From NCBI GenBank assembly GCA_049513975.1, contig JBEKVM010000048.1:1-39543 (forward strand): a DNA stretch of 39,543 nucleotides, written 5' to 3'. The notes beneath the pieces were generated by a model. It ran no database searches. It was given only the letters and a program-made list of their open reading frames with translations, and was not told the DNA's origin. The position numbers and the translations under genes were made by a program. How positions within the stretch are numbered: the stretch's first letter is position 1; each line of letters begins with the position of its first letter. This document shows, piece by piece, positions 32,095-39,325 of this stretch. This DNA comes from JBEKOF01 sp049513975. Lineage in GTDB: Bacteria; Verrucomicrobiota; Verrucomicrobiia; Limisphaerales; Palsa-1400.

Positions 32095-33378
32095 ATGGAA
32101 TCGCCCGGCTTCACTCCCGTTCAATTTGGCGACGCCGGCTGGCGCGCCGTCATCGCCCGCGATTTCACCTTCGCCAACCTCCGCCTCGCCACCCAGGCCG
32201 TGGCCCAATACCTCAAGACCCAACTGGCCGATCCCAACTCCCCACTTCACCGCCCTCCCCCCAACCATAATCTTAATCTTACTCTTAATCTTAATCTTAA
32301 TCCTAATCTCAATCCTAATCACCCCAACTCCCCCCTTCGCCGCCTCCCGCCCACGCTCATCATCGCGCACGACTGCCGTTTTCTCGGCCCTCAATTCGCC
32401 CTGGCCGTGGCCGAGGTTTTGACCGCCGCCGGATTGCGTCCGCTCCTGTGCAATCGCGCCACCCCGGCCCCGGCGCTGGCCCTCGCCATCCGCAAACGCC
32501 GGGCCATCGGCGGCATCAACCTGACCGCCGGCCCTCTTCCGCCGGAGTATTCAGGCTTCCAATTCTCCCTCGGCAATGGCGCGGCCGCCACCCCGGAAGT
32601 CTCCCTCCTGCTGGAGGCCGCCATCCGCCGTTTGCAGCAGGAAAACTGGACCTTTCCGGCCGTCGTTACCGGGACCTTCCAAACCAAAACCTTTGATCCG
32701 CAGCCCGACTACTTTAACCAAATGCAAAAGCTGGTGGATTTCGCCGCCATCAAAAAGGCCCGCCTGCACATCGCCCTGGATTTGATGTACGGCTGCGGCC
32801 GCGGTTATCTGGACACCCTTCTCCTCAAGGCCGGCGCCAAACTCACCGTCTTCCACAATGAATCCGACGCCTTCTTCGGCGGCCACCCGCCCGAGCCTTC
32901 CGCGCCGCTCCTCTCCGAAGTGCGCCAGGCCATTCGCCGCGGCCAGGCTCAACTGGGGCTGGCCACCGACGGCGACGCCGGCCGTTGCGGCGTGGTGGAC
33001 AACGACGGCGCCTGGCTCACCCCCGGCCAAATACTCGCGCTGGCCCTTTATCATCTCAAAAAAAATCGCGGCTGGACCGGCTCCGTCGTCCGCACCGTGC
33101 GGACCAGTCGCCAGGTGGACGCGGTGGCGCGGCTTTTCGGCGTCCCAGTCCGCGAGACGCCGCCCGGCTTTCACCACATCGGCGCCCTCATGGAAACCGG
33201 GCCGGTCATCGTCGGCGGCGACGAATCCGGCGGTCTCACCGTCCAGTGCCATGTCCCGGAGAAGGACGGCATCCTGGCCTGTCTGCTCATGGCCGAACTG
33301 GTGGCCGCCGAGCGAAAACCCCTGCGTCAGATCCTCAAAGCACTGGCCCGGCAAACCACTCATTGGGGTCACATCTAA
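32095..33378 (+). CDS. Phosphohexomutase-like protein lacking catalytic residues and domain 4
   Basis: 427 residues. Clear relative of the phosphoglucomutase/phosphomannomutase family: FGDAGWRAVIARDFT at the start, AHDCRFLGPQFALAVAEVL, then LDLMYGCGRGYLDTLLLKAG and GGDESGG (sugar-binding loop). The catalytic serine motif (usually TASHNP) reads TAGPLP, with G146 in place of Ser. The metal loop (usually DGDADR) reads DGDAGR (D292, D294, G296). The protein ends right after domain 3 (THWGHI), without the domain 4 phosphate-binding RPSGTEP motif; no remnant follows in any frame up to 33560. A hexanucleotide array puts NLNLTLNLNLNPNLNPN into domain 1 (about 58-77). It is probably catalytically dead or repurposed. 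It follows nuoA by 8 bases. Confidence 0.85.
   Translation: MESPGFTPVQFGDAGWRAVIARDFTFANLRLATQAVAQYLKTQLADPNSPLHRPPPNHNLNLTLNLNLNPNLNPNHPNSPLRRLPPTLIIAHDCRFLGPQFALAVAEVLTAAGLRPLLCNRATPAPALALAIRKRRAIGGINLTAGPLPPEYSGFQFSLGNGAAATPEVSLLLEAAIRRLQQENWTFPAVVTGTFQTKTFDPQPDYFNQMQKLVDFAAIKKARLHIALDLMYGCGRGYLDTLLLKAGAKLTVFHNESDAFFGGHPPEPSAPLLSEVRQAIRRGQAQLGLATDGDAGRCGVVDNDGAWLTPGQILALALYHLKKNRGWTGSVVRTVRTSRQVDAVARLFGVPVRETPPGFHHIGALMETGPVIVGGDESGGLTVQCHVPEKDGILACLLMAELVAAERKPLRQILKALARQTTHWGHI
32267..32330. repeat. In-frame hexanucleotide array (CTTAAT/CCTAAT)
   Basis: Ten or so units, the longest of the family here, inside the mutase-like gene. Codon register CTT AAT / CCT AAT; one unit is altered to CTT ACT. 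Confidence 0.9.
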
Positions 33379-33560
33379 ACATTCTACATTTCTGTCAAAT
33401 AGAAATTCAAACGGGGAGTGTTTGCCTGTCATGCCGGTCCTTGACCCCTCATCCATCCTCATCGGCACGCGCCGATGCGCGCGGCGGAACCGGCGCCGCG
33501 GCCTGGGCCAATCCATGATTGTTGACATGGACTCGCGTTGGGGTCAGAGTGCCGCTCAAC

Positions 33561-34034
33561 ATGGCCAATGATTTGCAATTGCAACTGAAGGAAGGCGACC
33601 TCGCGCCATCCTTCACCGCGGCGACCAATGGCGGTGGCAGCATTTCGCTGGCGGATTACAAGGGCAAGAACGTCATTCTTTATTTTTACCCCAGGGACAA
33701 TACGCCGGGTTGCACCAAGGAAGCCTGCGCCTTTCGCGATCACTGGGACCAATTCAAGAAGAAAGGCGCGGTCGTCCTGGGCGTGAGCACGGACACAGCC
33801 AAGTCGCACGACAAATTCGTGGAGAAGCACAAGCTGCCCTTCACCTTGCTCGCGGATGAGGACAAAAAAATAGTGGAGGCTTACGGTGTCTGGGGGCCGA
33901 GGACTTTCATGGGCATAAAATATATTGGGACGGCGCGGGCGACGTTCTTGATCGGGCCGGACGGCAAGATCAAGAAGATCTGGCCGAAGGTCAAACCCGC
34001 CGAGCACTGGGAGGAAGTGCTGGCGGCCCTTTAA
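33561..34034 (+). CDS. bcp: Thioredoxin-dependent thiol peroxidase (Bcp/PrxQ type)
   Basis: 157 residues from ATG at 33561 (MANDLQLQLKEGDLAPSF). Peroxidatic C51 in PRDNTPGCTKEAC and resolving C56 five residues later, the CxxxxC pattern of PrxQ/Bcp. Arg in RATFLIGPDGKI completes the active site. It reduces peroxides using thioredoxin, in the cytoplasm. Neighbouring genes give no further clue. Another start at 33519 is open but would add a non-family extension. Confidence 0.96.
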   Translation: MANDLQLQLKEGDLAPSFTAATNGGGSISLADYKGKNVILYFYPRDNTPGCTKEACAFRDHWDQFKKKGAVVLGVSTDTAKSHDKFVEKHKLPFTLLADEDKKIVEAYGVWGPRTFMGIKYIGTARATFLIGPDGKIKKIWPKVKPAEHWEEVLAAL

Positions 34035-34208
34035 ATTGGCGGGAAACAGTCATCCCTCACCGTTGAACCCGTCCCCTGTCATGGCGATCAATGGCCGGTC
34101 GCAGGAATGCCGTGCCGCGCATTTTCCAGTCCCCGCTCAAAAGGCGAAAGCGATGGCGACCATGGCGATGACAGCATCGGCACCACATTGGGGTAAGGAC
34201 CAGGAGGA

Positions 34209-34787
34209 TCAATTGAGAATAATGGGTTGTGCCGGCAACCTTCCAACCTCATTTTTCTTGGCATCGAAATACTCACCGGTCAGCAATTGATAAGTTTTTC
34301 CACCAGCCTGCACCGTCATCTCTCCGTTGACTGCCTCCACCCTTCCTTCAGCGCTCATTTGGAAATCCCCTCCGCTAATCTCCAGCGTGACTCCGCCGCC
34401 GCGAACGTGAAAAGACGAGTCCAGAGCAAGCTTTTTGATCTTGCCAAGAATTTTGCCTTTACCCACCTCCAGCGCGGTCCGCGTTGTCAAGGCATTCTGG
34501 GCCATCATTTCGCTGAGGCCCAGTTCGCTGTCCTCCACCAGTACCAGCGTGGAGGTGGAACCATTCACTTGAAGATACACGTAGGACCCATGCCCCGTTC
34601 GAATCTGATCGCCATTGGTTAATTCCCGGTTCACGCGGAGACGCTTCCAGACTCCGCCATTCCCATATTGCACATCCCCGAGCACCGAACGAACAACCGC
34701 GCTTCCTGGTTTAAACGCTGAGCTTCGGGAATCCGTGCTGCATCCCGCCAAGGCCAGCAAAACCAAAATTGCCGCAAACGATTTCAT
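34209..34787 (-). CDS. FecR-domain lipoprotein
   Basis: 192 residues from ATG at 34787 (MKSFAAILVLLALAGC); an ATG five codons upstream is also open. Lipobox LAGC with C16, then STDSRSS. The FecR domain follows at about 26-125: VVRSVLGDVQYGNGGVWKRLRVNRELTNGDQIRTGHGSYVYLQVNGS, a pattern seen in many exported, non-TonB FecR proteins. No sigma or TonB-receptor partner is adjacent, so a classical FecIR role is unlikely; it is probably an envelope structural or regulatory protein. Confidence 0.85.
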   Translation of the reverse strand: MKSFAAILVLLALAGCSTDSRSSAFKPGSAVVRSVLGDVQYGNGGVWKRLRVNRELTNGDQIRTGHGSYVYLQVNGSTSTLVLVEDSELGLSEMMAQNALTTRTALEVGKGKILGKIKKLALDSSFHVRGGGVTLEISGGDFQMSAEGRVEAVNGEMTVQAGGKTYQLLTGEYFDAKKNEVGRLPAQPIILN

Positions 34788-34814
34788 ATCATCGGCATTC
34801 ATCCTGTTCCTAAT

Positions 34815-34867
34815 CTTAATCTTAATCCTAATCTCATTCCAACTTTGAGATTAAGATTAAGATTAAG
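34815..34867. repeat. Head-to-head hexanucleotide arrays forming a 22-bp hairpin
   Basis: The left arm 34815-34836 (CTTAAT, CTTAAT, CCTAAT, CTCA) is complementary to 34846-34867 with one mismatch; the loop is 9 nt. There is no U-run on either side, so it is not a standard terminator. It stands between the Gfo/Idh/MocA gene and the FecR lipoprotein gene (both minus), just ahead of the FecR start. Confidence 0.85.
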
Positions 34868-34909
34868 AAGAAAAGTTGCCAGGGACCGCTGTCAAAAAAA
34901 CGATGAGCC

Positions 34910-36373
34910 CTACACCGCCGCCATCTTCCACCCTTCGCGAAACGTCGGATGCAGGATCGCATCCGCCTCCGGCGTGCCCGGACATTTCAGGTTCACCGGG
35001 TCCCATTCAATTGTCTTGCCCAGGCGCAACGCCACATTGCCCAGCAACGCCATTTCCGTGAACGGGCCGGATACATCGAAATTCGAGCAGGCCGCCGGGC
35101 CGCCTTTGCAGGCCCGGAGAAAATCCTTGTGCGGGCTGTTCCCGGGCACGCGCGGAATCGTCGGCGCCGGCCGCTTGTATCCCACCATCTTCGACTCCGG
35201 CAGCAAATGCGGATCATTGCCATACGTGTCGGCCACGATCTTTCCCTTCTCGCCTATTAGCAGCGCGCCGTTGTCGTCCAGTTGCGCCGCCTCCATTTCC
35301 GCCGGTTTGGGCGGCTTTTGGCCGCCGTCGTACCACGTCAGGCTGCACGCCGGCATGTCGCCCCGCGCCGGAAATTGAAATTTGATCACCGACACCCACG
35401 GCGCCATTTCCGTCATCAGCTTGGAAGACTTGACCAGCTCCACCGTCTTCGGAGCGCCCAGCTTCAACGCCCAATACGGCCCGTCCATGATATGGCAGGC
35501 CATGTCCCCGATGGCGCCGCAGCCAAAATCCCACCATCCCCGCCAGACATGCGGGCAATACACCGGCACATTCCTGTCTTCCGGCCAGCCCGCCACAAAA
35601 GGCCGGCTCGGCGCCGGGCCAAGCCACAAATTCCAATCCAATGTCCCCGGCACCGCATCTGCACCCGCCGGGCGCTCATGGCCCTGCACCCAACCCGGTC
35701 CGCCCTCCACATGGACCGGCCGGTCCGTCCAGCAATGAACTTCCCGCACCGCGCCAATCGCCCCCGCCGCGATCATCTCGCAAAGCTGCCGGTTCCCTTC
35801 CCCCGAATGCCCCTGATTGCCCATCTGCGTCACCACCCCGTACTTGCGCGCCGCCAGCGTCAACTGCCGCGTTTCCCAGACCGAGTGCGTCATCGGCTTC
35901 TCGCAATAAACATGCTTGCCCAGCGCCATCGCCATCATCGCCGCCGGCCCGTGTTGATGATCCGGTATCGTCACGCTCACCGCGTCCAGTGTCTTCTCCT
36001 TGTCCAGCATTTCCCGGTAATCCTTGTAACGCTTGGCCCCCGGCAAATTCCGGGCCATGGCCATCATAAAATTGTCATCCACGTCGCACAACGCCACGAT
36101 GTTCTCCTGCGGCACCCCTTTCTCATCCAGATTCGCCAGCCCCGCCACATCCTGCACTCCCCGCCAGCCGCCCACCCCGATGCACCCTATGTCCAGCTTC
36201 TCATTGGCTGATTTCAACTTGACACCGGCGTCCGCCGGCGTCAGCCGCGTGACCAAGGCCCCCGCCGCCAGCGCCGAGGAATATATAAACCGCCGCCGGT
36301 TGATCCGGAGAGTGGTCACCGGGGTTCGAACCGTCGCAAAGGGAGAATGACGCTTGGAATATGGATTAGACAT
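34910..36373 (-). CDS. Gfo/Idh/MocA family oxidoreductase, Tat-type signal
   Basis: 487 residues. N-terminus has a twin-arginine-like signal (INRRRFIYSSALAAGALV, about 24-41). Rossmann fold: IGCIGVGGWRGV (about 60-71), VALCDVDDNF. Conserved EKP motif in YCEKPMTHS (about 154-162), then TQMGNQGHSGEGNRQLCEMI and GAIGAVREVHCWTDRP. The C-terminal domain includes HVWRGWWDFGCGAIGDMACHIMDGP, typical of the Tat-exported oxidoreductases abundant in Verrucomicrobia and Planctomycetes. Exported NAD(P)-dependent oxidoreductases of this type usually act on sugars or inositols; the substrate here is unknown. It is followed by the FecR lipoprotein gene. Confidence 0.93.
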   Translation of the reverse strand: MSNPYSKRHSPFATVRTPVTTLRINRRRFIYSSALAAGALVTRLTPADAGVKLKSANEKLDIGCIGVGGWRGVQDVAGLANLDEKGVPQENIVALCDVDDNFMMAMARNLPGAKRYKDYREMLDKEKTLDAVSVTIPDHQHGPAAMMAMALGKHVYCEKPMTHSVWETRQLTLAARKYGVVTQMGNQGHSGEGNRQLCEMIAAGAIGAVREVHCWTDRPVHVEGGPGWVQGHERPAGADAVPGTLDWNLWLGPAPSRPFVAGWPEDRNVPVYCPHVWRGWWDFGCGAIGDMACHIMDGPYWALKLGAPKTVELVKSSKLMTEMAPWVSVIKFQFPARGDMPACSLTWYDGGQKPPKPAEMEAAQLDDNGALLIGEKGKIVADTYGNDPHLLPESKMVGYKRPAPTIPRVPGNSPHKDFLRACKGGPAACSNFDVSGPFTEMALLGNVALRLGKTIEWDPVNLKCPGTPEADAILHPTFREGWKMAAV

Positions 36374-36586
36374 AACGCCCCTTTCCTACCCCCGTTCCCC
36401 CTTTCCATCAAGCCTCTAATTACAAATCCGCAATCCGCCCCAACCATGAGTGGGGGTTATGAGTTTTGTGCTCTTCCGGGAGCGCGGTCGTCTCGACCGC
36501 ATCCGTCGGCGTCCCGCCGACGGAATCTCGCGTCCAAAATCCGTCCATCTTTGTGCCCTTCGTGGTTCAAAATCCGCAATCCGCAA
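36374..36586. other. Repeat-filled spacer between haem-binding gene and oxidoreductase
   Basis: It holds an AATCCGC pair (36425-36439), the twin-hairpin palindrome (36478-36530), a CTTTGTGCCCTTCGTGGTTC word (36549-36568) and a second AATCCGC pair (36569-36587) that runs into the stop codon of the haem-binding gene. Confidence 0.7.
36478..36530. repeat. Twin-hairpin palindromic repeat
   Basis: GCGGTCG-TCT-CGACCGC (36484-36500) then CCGTCGGCG-TCC-CGCCGACGG (36503-36523), preceded by GGGAGC. Same architecture as 21158-21212: two stems with 3-4 nt TC-rich loops, and compensating base changes between copies. Confidence 0.85.
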
Positions 36587-36587
36587 T
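36569..36587. repeat. Short AATCCGC array
   Basis: Two copies and a remnant end on the stop codon of the haem-binding protein gene. Confidence 0.75.
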
Positions 36588-37045
36588 TACTTCATCCTCT
36601 CCGCCGTTTTCCCCGCCCAGGCGCTCAACTGCTTCCTCTCCTCCCCCGTCAGGCGCGCCGCCGGATGCATCCACGTATAACTGCTCAGCGGCATCGAGCC
36701 GTCATCCACCCGGCGGCTGATCTTGGCCCAGCGCTTGCCCGCCTTATACGCGTCATCATGCGGCCACTCCGAGAAATTCATCGCCTCCCGGCCCTCGTTC
36801 ACATGGCCCGTCACAAACCAGGAGACCGGCGCGACATGGCTGTACCACGGCCATTTCGTTGCGCAGGAATGACAATCATAACACGCGTTGTGCAGCAACG
36901 CCGCGATCTCGGCCGGCGGCGCGTTGCTGGCCATCACATCATTTCCCGGCGCCACGGGCGGATTGGTCAGCGCCGGATTAAAAAACTGCAACACCGCCGC
37001 CGCCGCCAGCCCGCCGACAAACATCCATTTCACCGCCTTCTTCAT
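36587..37045 (-). CDS. Membrane-anchored haem-binding domain protein
   Basis: 152 residues from ATG at 37045 (MKKAVKWMFVGGLAAAAVLQFF), which gives a clean N-terminal membrane anchor or signal. C55, C58 and H59 form a CxxCH c-type haem motif (NACYDCHSCATKWPWYSHVAPVSWFV), the signature of the haem-binding domain family (Haem_bd). The VNEGREAMNFSEW segment also fits this family. The protein ends in a helical region with LTGEERKQLSAW. A monohaem electron-transfer or sensing role is likely. Its partners are not adjacent; the oxidoreductase gene downstream on the same strand is 213 bases away. Confidence 0.88.
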   Translation of the reverse strand: MKKAVKWMFVGGLAAAAVLQFFNPALTNPPVAPGNDVMASNAPPAEIAALLHNACYDCHSCATKWPWYSHVAPVSWFVTGHVNEGREAMNFSEWPHDDAYKAGKRWAKISRRVDDGSMPLSSYTWMHPAARLTGEERKQLSAWAGKTAERMK

Positions 37046-37160
37046 AATACAAACCGGCCACAACCCGCTCATTGAGGCCGGCTCATTCCATAACCGCGCC
37101 CGGAACAGAAGTAAAGCCCTTCAATCCCCCGGACGCATCTCACTTTTTGCGTATCCCCTC

Positions 37161-37198
37161 CTAATCCTAATCTTAATCTTAATCTCAATCTCAATCTC
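37161..37198. repeat. Hexanucleotide array (CTAATC/CTTAATC type)
   Basis: Six units of CTTAAT, CCTAAT or CTCAAT in tandem, intergenic. Confidence 0.85.
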
Positions 37199-37365
37199 CT
37201 TCATGCACCTTCTCGTCAGAATGCATTGCGTCAGAATTGCCTTTTCCAACCACCCCAAGCGGCGCAGCGTCCCAACTAGCTCAGGTGGGCAAATTTTGCC
37301 CGGCGGCGGCGCGGGCGGGCGAATTGTCACCTCAAGGAACGCCACTTCCGGCAATTTACACCTTC

Positions 37366-37391
37366 AAAAAGGCCCATTTCCCGGCCTTTTT
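37366..37391. terminator. Candidate bidirectional terminator hairpin
   Basis: AAAAAGGCC (37366-37374) pairs with GGCCTTTTT (37383-37391), loop 8 nt, T-run on both strands. It lies 44 bases ahead of the receiver gene; it may block read-through from either side or act in the leader of that gene. Confidence 0.5.
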
Positions 37392-37434
37392 GTGCTTATA
37401 CCGGTTGGCACGGATTCTGATATGAATCCCTGCC

Positions 37435-37914
37435 ATGAAGAACATACTTGTGATTGATGACAACGATGATGTCAGATCCATCGTCACCGCCGTCTTGCGC
37501 AATTTTGGATTTGCCGTGCGCGAGGCCACCAGCGGCGAGGCCGCCATTCAAATGGTCTTGGCCGAGAAACCCGACCTGATCATCAGCGACGTGCGCATGC
37601 CCGGCATGGACGGCCATCGCGTGTTGACCGCCATTCGCGAGTTGCAATCCACCGCCGCCATTCCCTTCATTCTCATGACCGGTGCCGGCAGCCACGACGA
37701 TTTCCGCCGCGGCATGGCCAGCGGCGCCGACGATTATCTGCGCAAGCCTTTCACCCCCGACGAACTGATTGAGGCCGTCTTATCGCGCTTGATCCGCCAG
37801 ACCGATTTGCAGATGGAAGCCTACAACCAGGCCAACAAAATGCGCGTGGCCGCCTCCGATCTTCCTGCCCTCCAGAGCGCCCTCCCGGCGGCGGGCCAGT
37901 TGCACGCCGTGTAG
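37435..37914 (+). CDS. Response-regulator receiver protein
   Basis: 159 residues. One CheY-like receiver: D9/D10 in VIDDNDD, phospho-acceptor D52 in IISDVRMPGMDG, Thr in LMTGAG and K104 in YLRKPF. Residues 121-159 form a short tail (IRQTDLQMEAYNQANK, then an Ala/Pro-rich end) with no DNA-binding or enzyme domain. It is probably a phospho-acceptor or adaptor for a kinase encoded elsewhere; the nearest kinases in this window are at 1-3331. It stands alone. Confidence 0.93.
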   Translation: MKNILVIDDNDDVRSIVTAVLRNFGFAVREATSGEAAIQMVLAEKPDLIISDVRMPGMDGHRVLTAIRELQSTAAIPFILMTGAGSHDDFRRGMASGADDYLRKPFTPDELIEAVLSRLIRQTDLQMEAYNQANKMRVAASDLPALQSALPAAGQLHAV

Positions 37915-38007
37915 CCAGGGATTCATTAACGATGGGTCACGGCCGCGGCCTTTCGCCTCGATGGTGGAATCGGGGCATGCTGCAGTTTCCACTATGAAAT
38001 GTCCGGG

Positions 38008-38304
38008 TCAGGCCGGTGGAGACGGCGCTTTCAAGACCGCTTCCCGCATTTCCTTGCCCGGCTTGAACTTGACGATGGCCCGCTGGGGAATCGCCACGTC
38101 CTTTTCCGGACGGTTGGGATTGCGGCCGATGCGCGCCTTGCGAACTTTGACTTCAAACACGCCAAAGTTGCGCAACTCGACCGTCTTTCGGGCCGCGAGC
38201 GACTCGGAAATGAGGTCAAGAGTCCGCTGCACCACCTGCAGGACCTTTTGCTGCACCTGGCCCGTTTCTTCGCTAATTTGGATTACGAGATCACGCTTTG
38301 TCAT
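38008..38304 (-). CDS. HU/IHF-family DNA-binding protein
   Basis: 98 residues from ATG at 38304 (MTKRDLVIQISEETG); an upstream in-frame ATG at 38367 would place the promoter inside the gene. Family landmarks: KRDLVIQISEETG, VELRNFGVFEVKVRKARIGRNPNRPEKDVAIPQRAIVKFKPGKEM (the DNA-binding arm and following helix). The RNPN...V-IP tip, with Pro at the intercalating position, fits HU or IHF. It bends DNA and shapes the nucleoid. A good sigma-70 promoter lies just upstream. Confidence 0.95.
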   Translation of the reverse strand: MTKRDLVIQISEETGQVQQKVLQVVQRTLDLISESLAARKTVELRNFGVFEVKVRKARIGRNPNRPEKDVAIPQRAIVKFKPGKEMREAVLKAPSPPA

Positions 38305-38337
38305 AGCATTTAACGCCTGTGCGCAGAGTAATTTCGT

Positions 38338-38367
38338 TATATAAAGGCGGGCGCGGCCTTTGGTCAA
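38338..38367 (-). promoter_or_regulatory. Sigma-70-type promoter of the HU/IHF gene
   Basis: On the minus strand TTGACC (38367-38362), an 18-base spacer and TATATA (38343-38338), about 34 bases ahead of the ATG. Confidence 0.65.
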
Positions 38368-38792
38368 GCAGGGAACGCGAATATCTGTATTTTGTTGTAG
38401 TGGAAACCCTTAGCCCCATATTTCCTGCCGCATGGGCGGAATCCCGATGCAGTCGGGACCCATCCCTCCGGGCCGCCGGCCCGGCGTAAGACAGCGGGCA
38501 ACCCATCTTACCCTCCGAGGGCAGGATGTCCTCTCCCGTTCCGGCCGGCCAGTCGCCGACAGCGCGCCTCGCCTCGCCTCCCGCCTCCCCGCCTCTACTT
38601 CAACTTAGATGAGCGTGCCGATATGAAAACCATCCGCCCCAGCGCCGTCGGCGCGGCATCCTTGTAGAACCCCCGAACCAAAGAGCCTCAAGCCCCGTTG
38701 GCGACGGCACATTCGGCAACCGTACCGTTTGCCCCCGGCGACCTGCCGAACAGACCCCACGATTAGCCCTCATCCTCCTTAAACCATGTATC
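38368..38792. repeat. Gene-free, repeat-rich region
   Basis: No ORF is supported. It contains TCCCGATGCAGTCGGGA (hairpin, 38449-38465), GGGCCGCCGGCCC (38470-38482) and a CGCCGTCGGCG palindrome near 38644-38654. These look like remnants of dispersed palindromic elements of the REP type. Confidence 0.55.
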
Positions 38793-39186
38793 GGGACCAT
38801 GAACTTGCCGCTGCTCCACGGACCTCCATGAAACAATGCGTGTCCGTCTCCTGTTCCCTCTCCGCTCCCATCCGATGGGAGGGGAGAGGGTCAGGGTGAG
38901 GTGAGGGTTCATGGAAAGCCTGCCTCGGGATGGTGAACCAGCCGCTGCTCGACAGACCTCCGTGGAACAATTCGTGTCCCCCTCCTGTTCCCTCTGCGCT
39001 CCCATCCGATGGGAGGGGAGAGGGTCAGGGTGAGGTGAGGGTTCATGGAAAGCCTGCCTCGGGATGGTGAACCAGCCGCTGCTCGACAGACCTCCTTGGA
39101 ACAATTCGTGTCCCCCTCCTGTTCCCTCTCCGCTCCCATCCGATGGGAGGGGAGAGGGTCAGGGTGAGGTGAGGGTTCATGGAAAT
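38793..39186. repeat. 134-bp tandem repeat (about three copies)
   Basis: The unit starts GGGATGGTGAACCAGCCGC. Copies begin at 38793 (diverged), 38927 and 39061; the last two differ at only a few positions. Each ends in a GC-rich core CTCCCATCCGATGGGAG followed by AGGGTCAGGGTGAGG, resembling a common intergenic REP core. The ORFs across it (SPHPDPLPSH type) are artefacts of the repeat. Confidence 0.85.
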
Positions 39187-39325
39187 AGAAGGCCAATAAA
39201 CACGCAGTAATTGCCAAAATTAGGGGAGCCTTCCATAAGGCACCTGGGCGATATTTCACTTGGGTTACGAACATCGTTTCAAGAAGTCACGAGGTTTTAC
39301 GAGACCCAAACCAAGGAAGGGAAAG

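Larger units (their letters stand above)
37046..37434. other. Intergenic region upstream of receiver gene
   Basis: It contains a hexanucleotide array (37161-37198) and a hairpin with T-run (37366-37391). A 62-codon ORF at 37237-37425 crosses the hairpin and has no family features, so it is not called. Confidence 0.5.

Noticed and set aside
37406..37421. TGGCAC word ahead of the receiver gene as a sigma-54 site
   Set aside because: The required GC at the -12 element is missing (CTGA instead of TTGC at the right spacing).
37237..37425. 62-codon ORF before the receiver gene
   Set aside because: It crosses a hairpin with T-run, has no ribosome site and no recognisable features.
38763..39274. 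Overlapping ORFs with repeated SPHPDPLPSH-type peptides
   Set aside because: They are generated by the 134-bp tandem repeat and its REP-like core, not by a gene.
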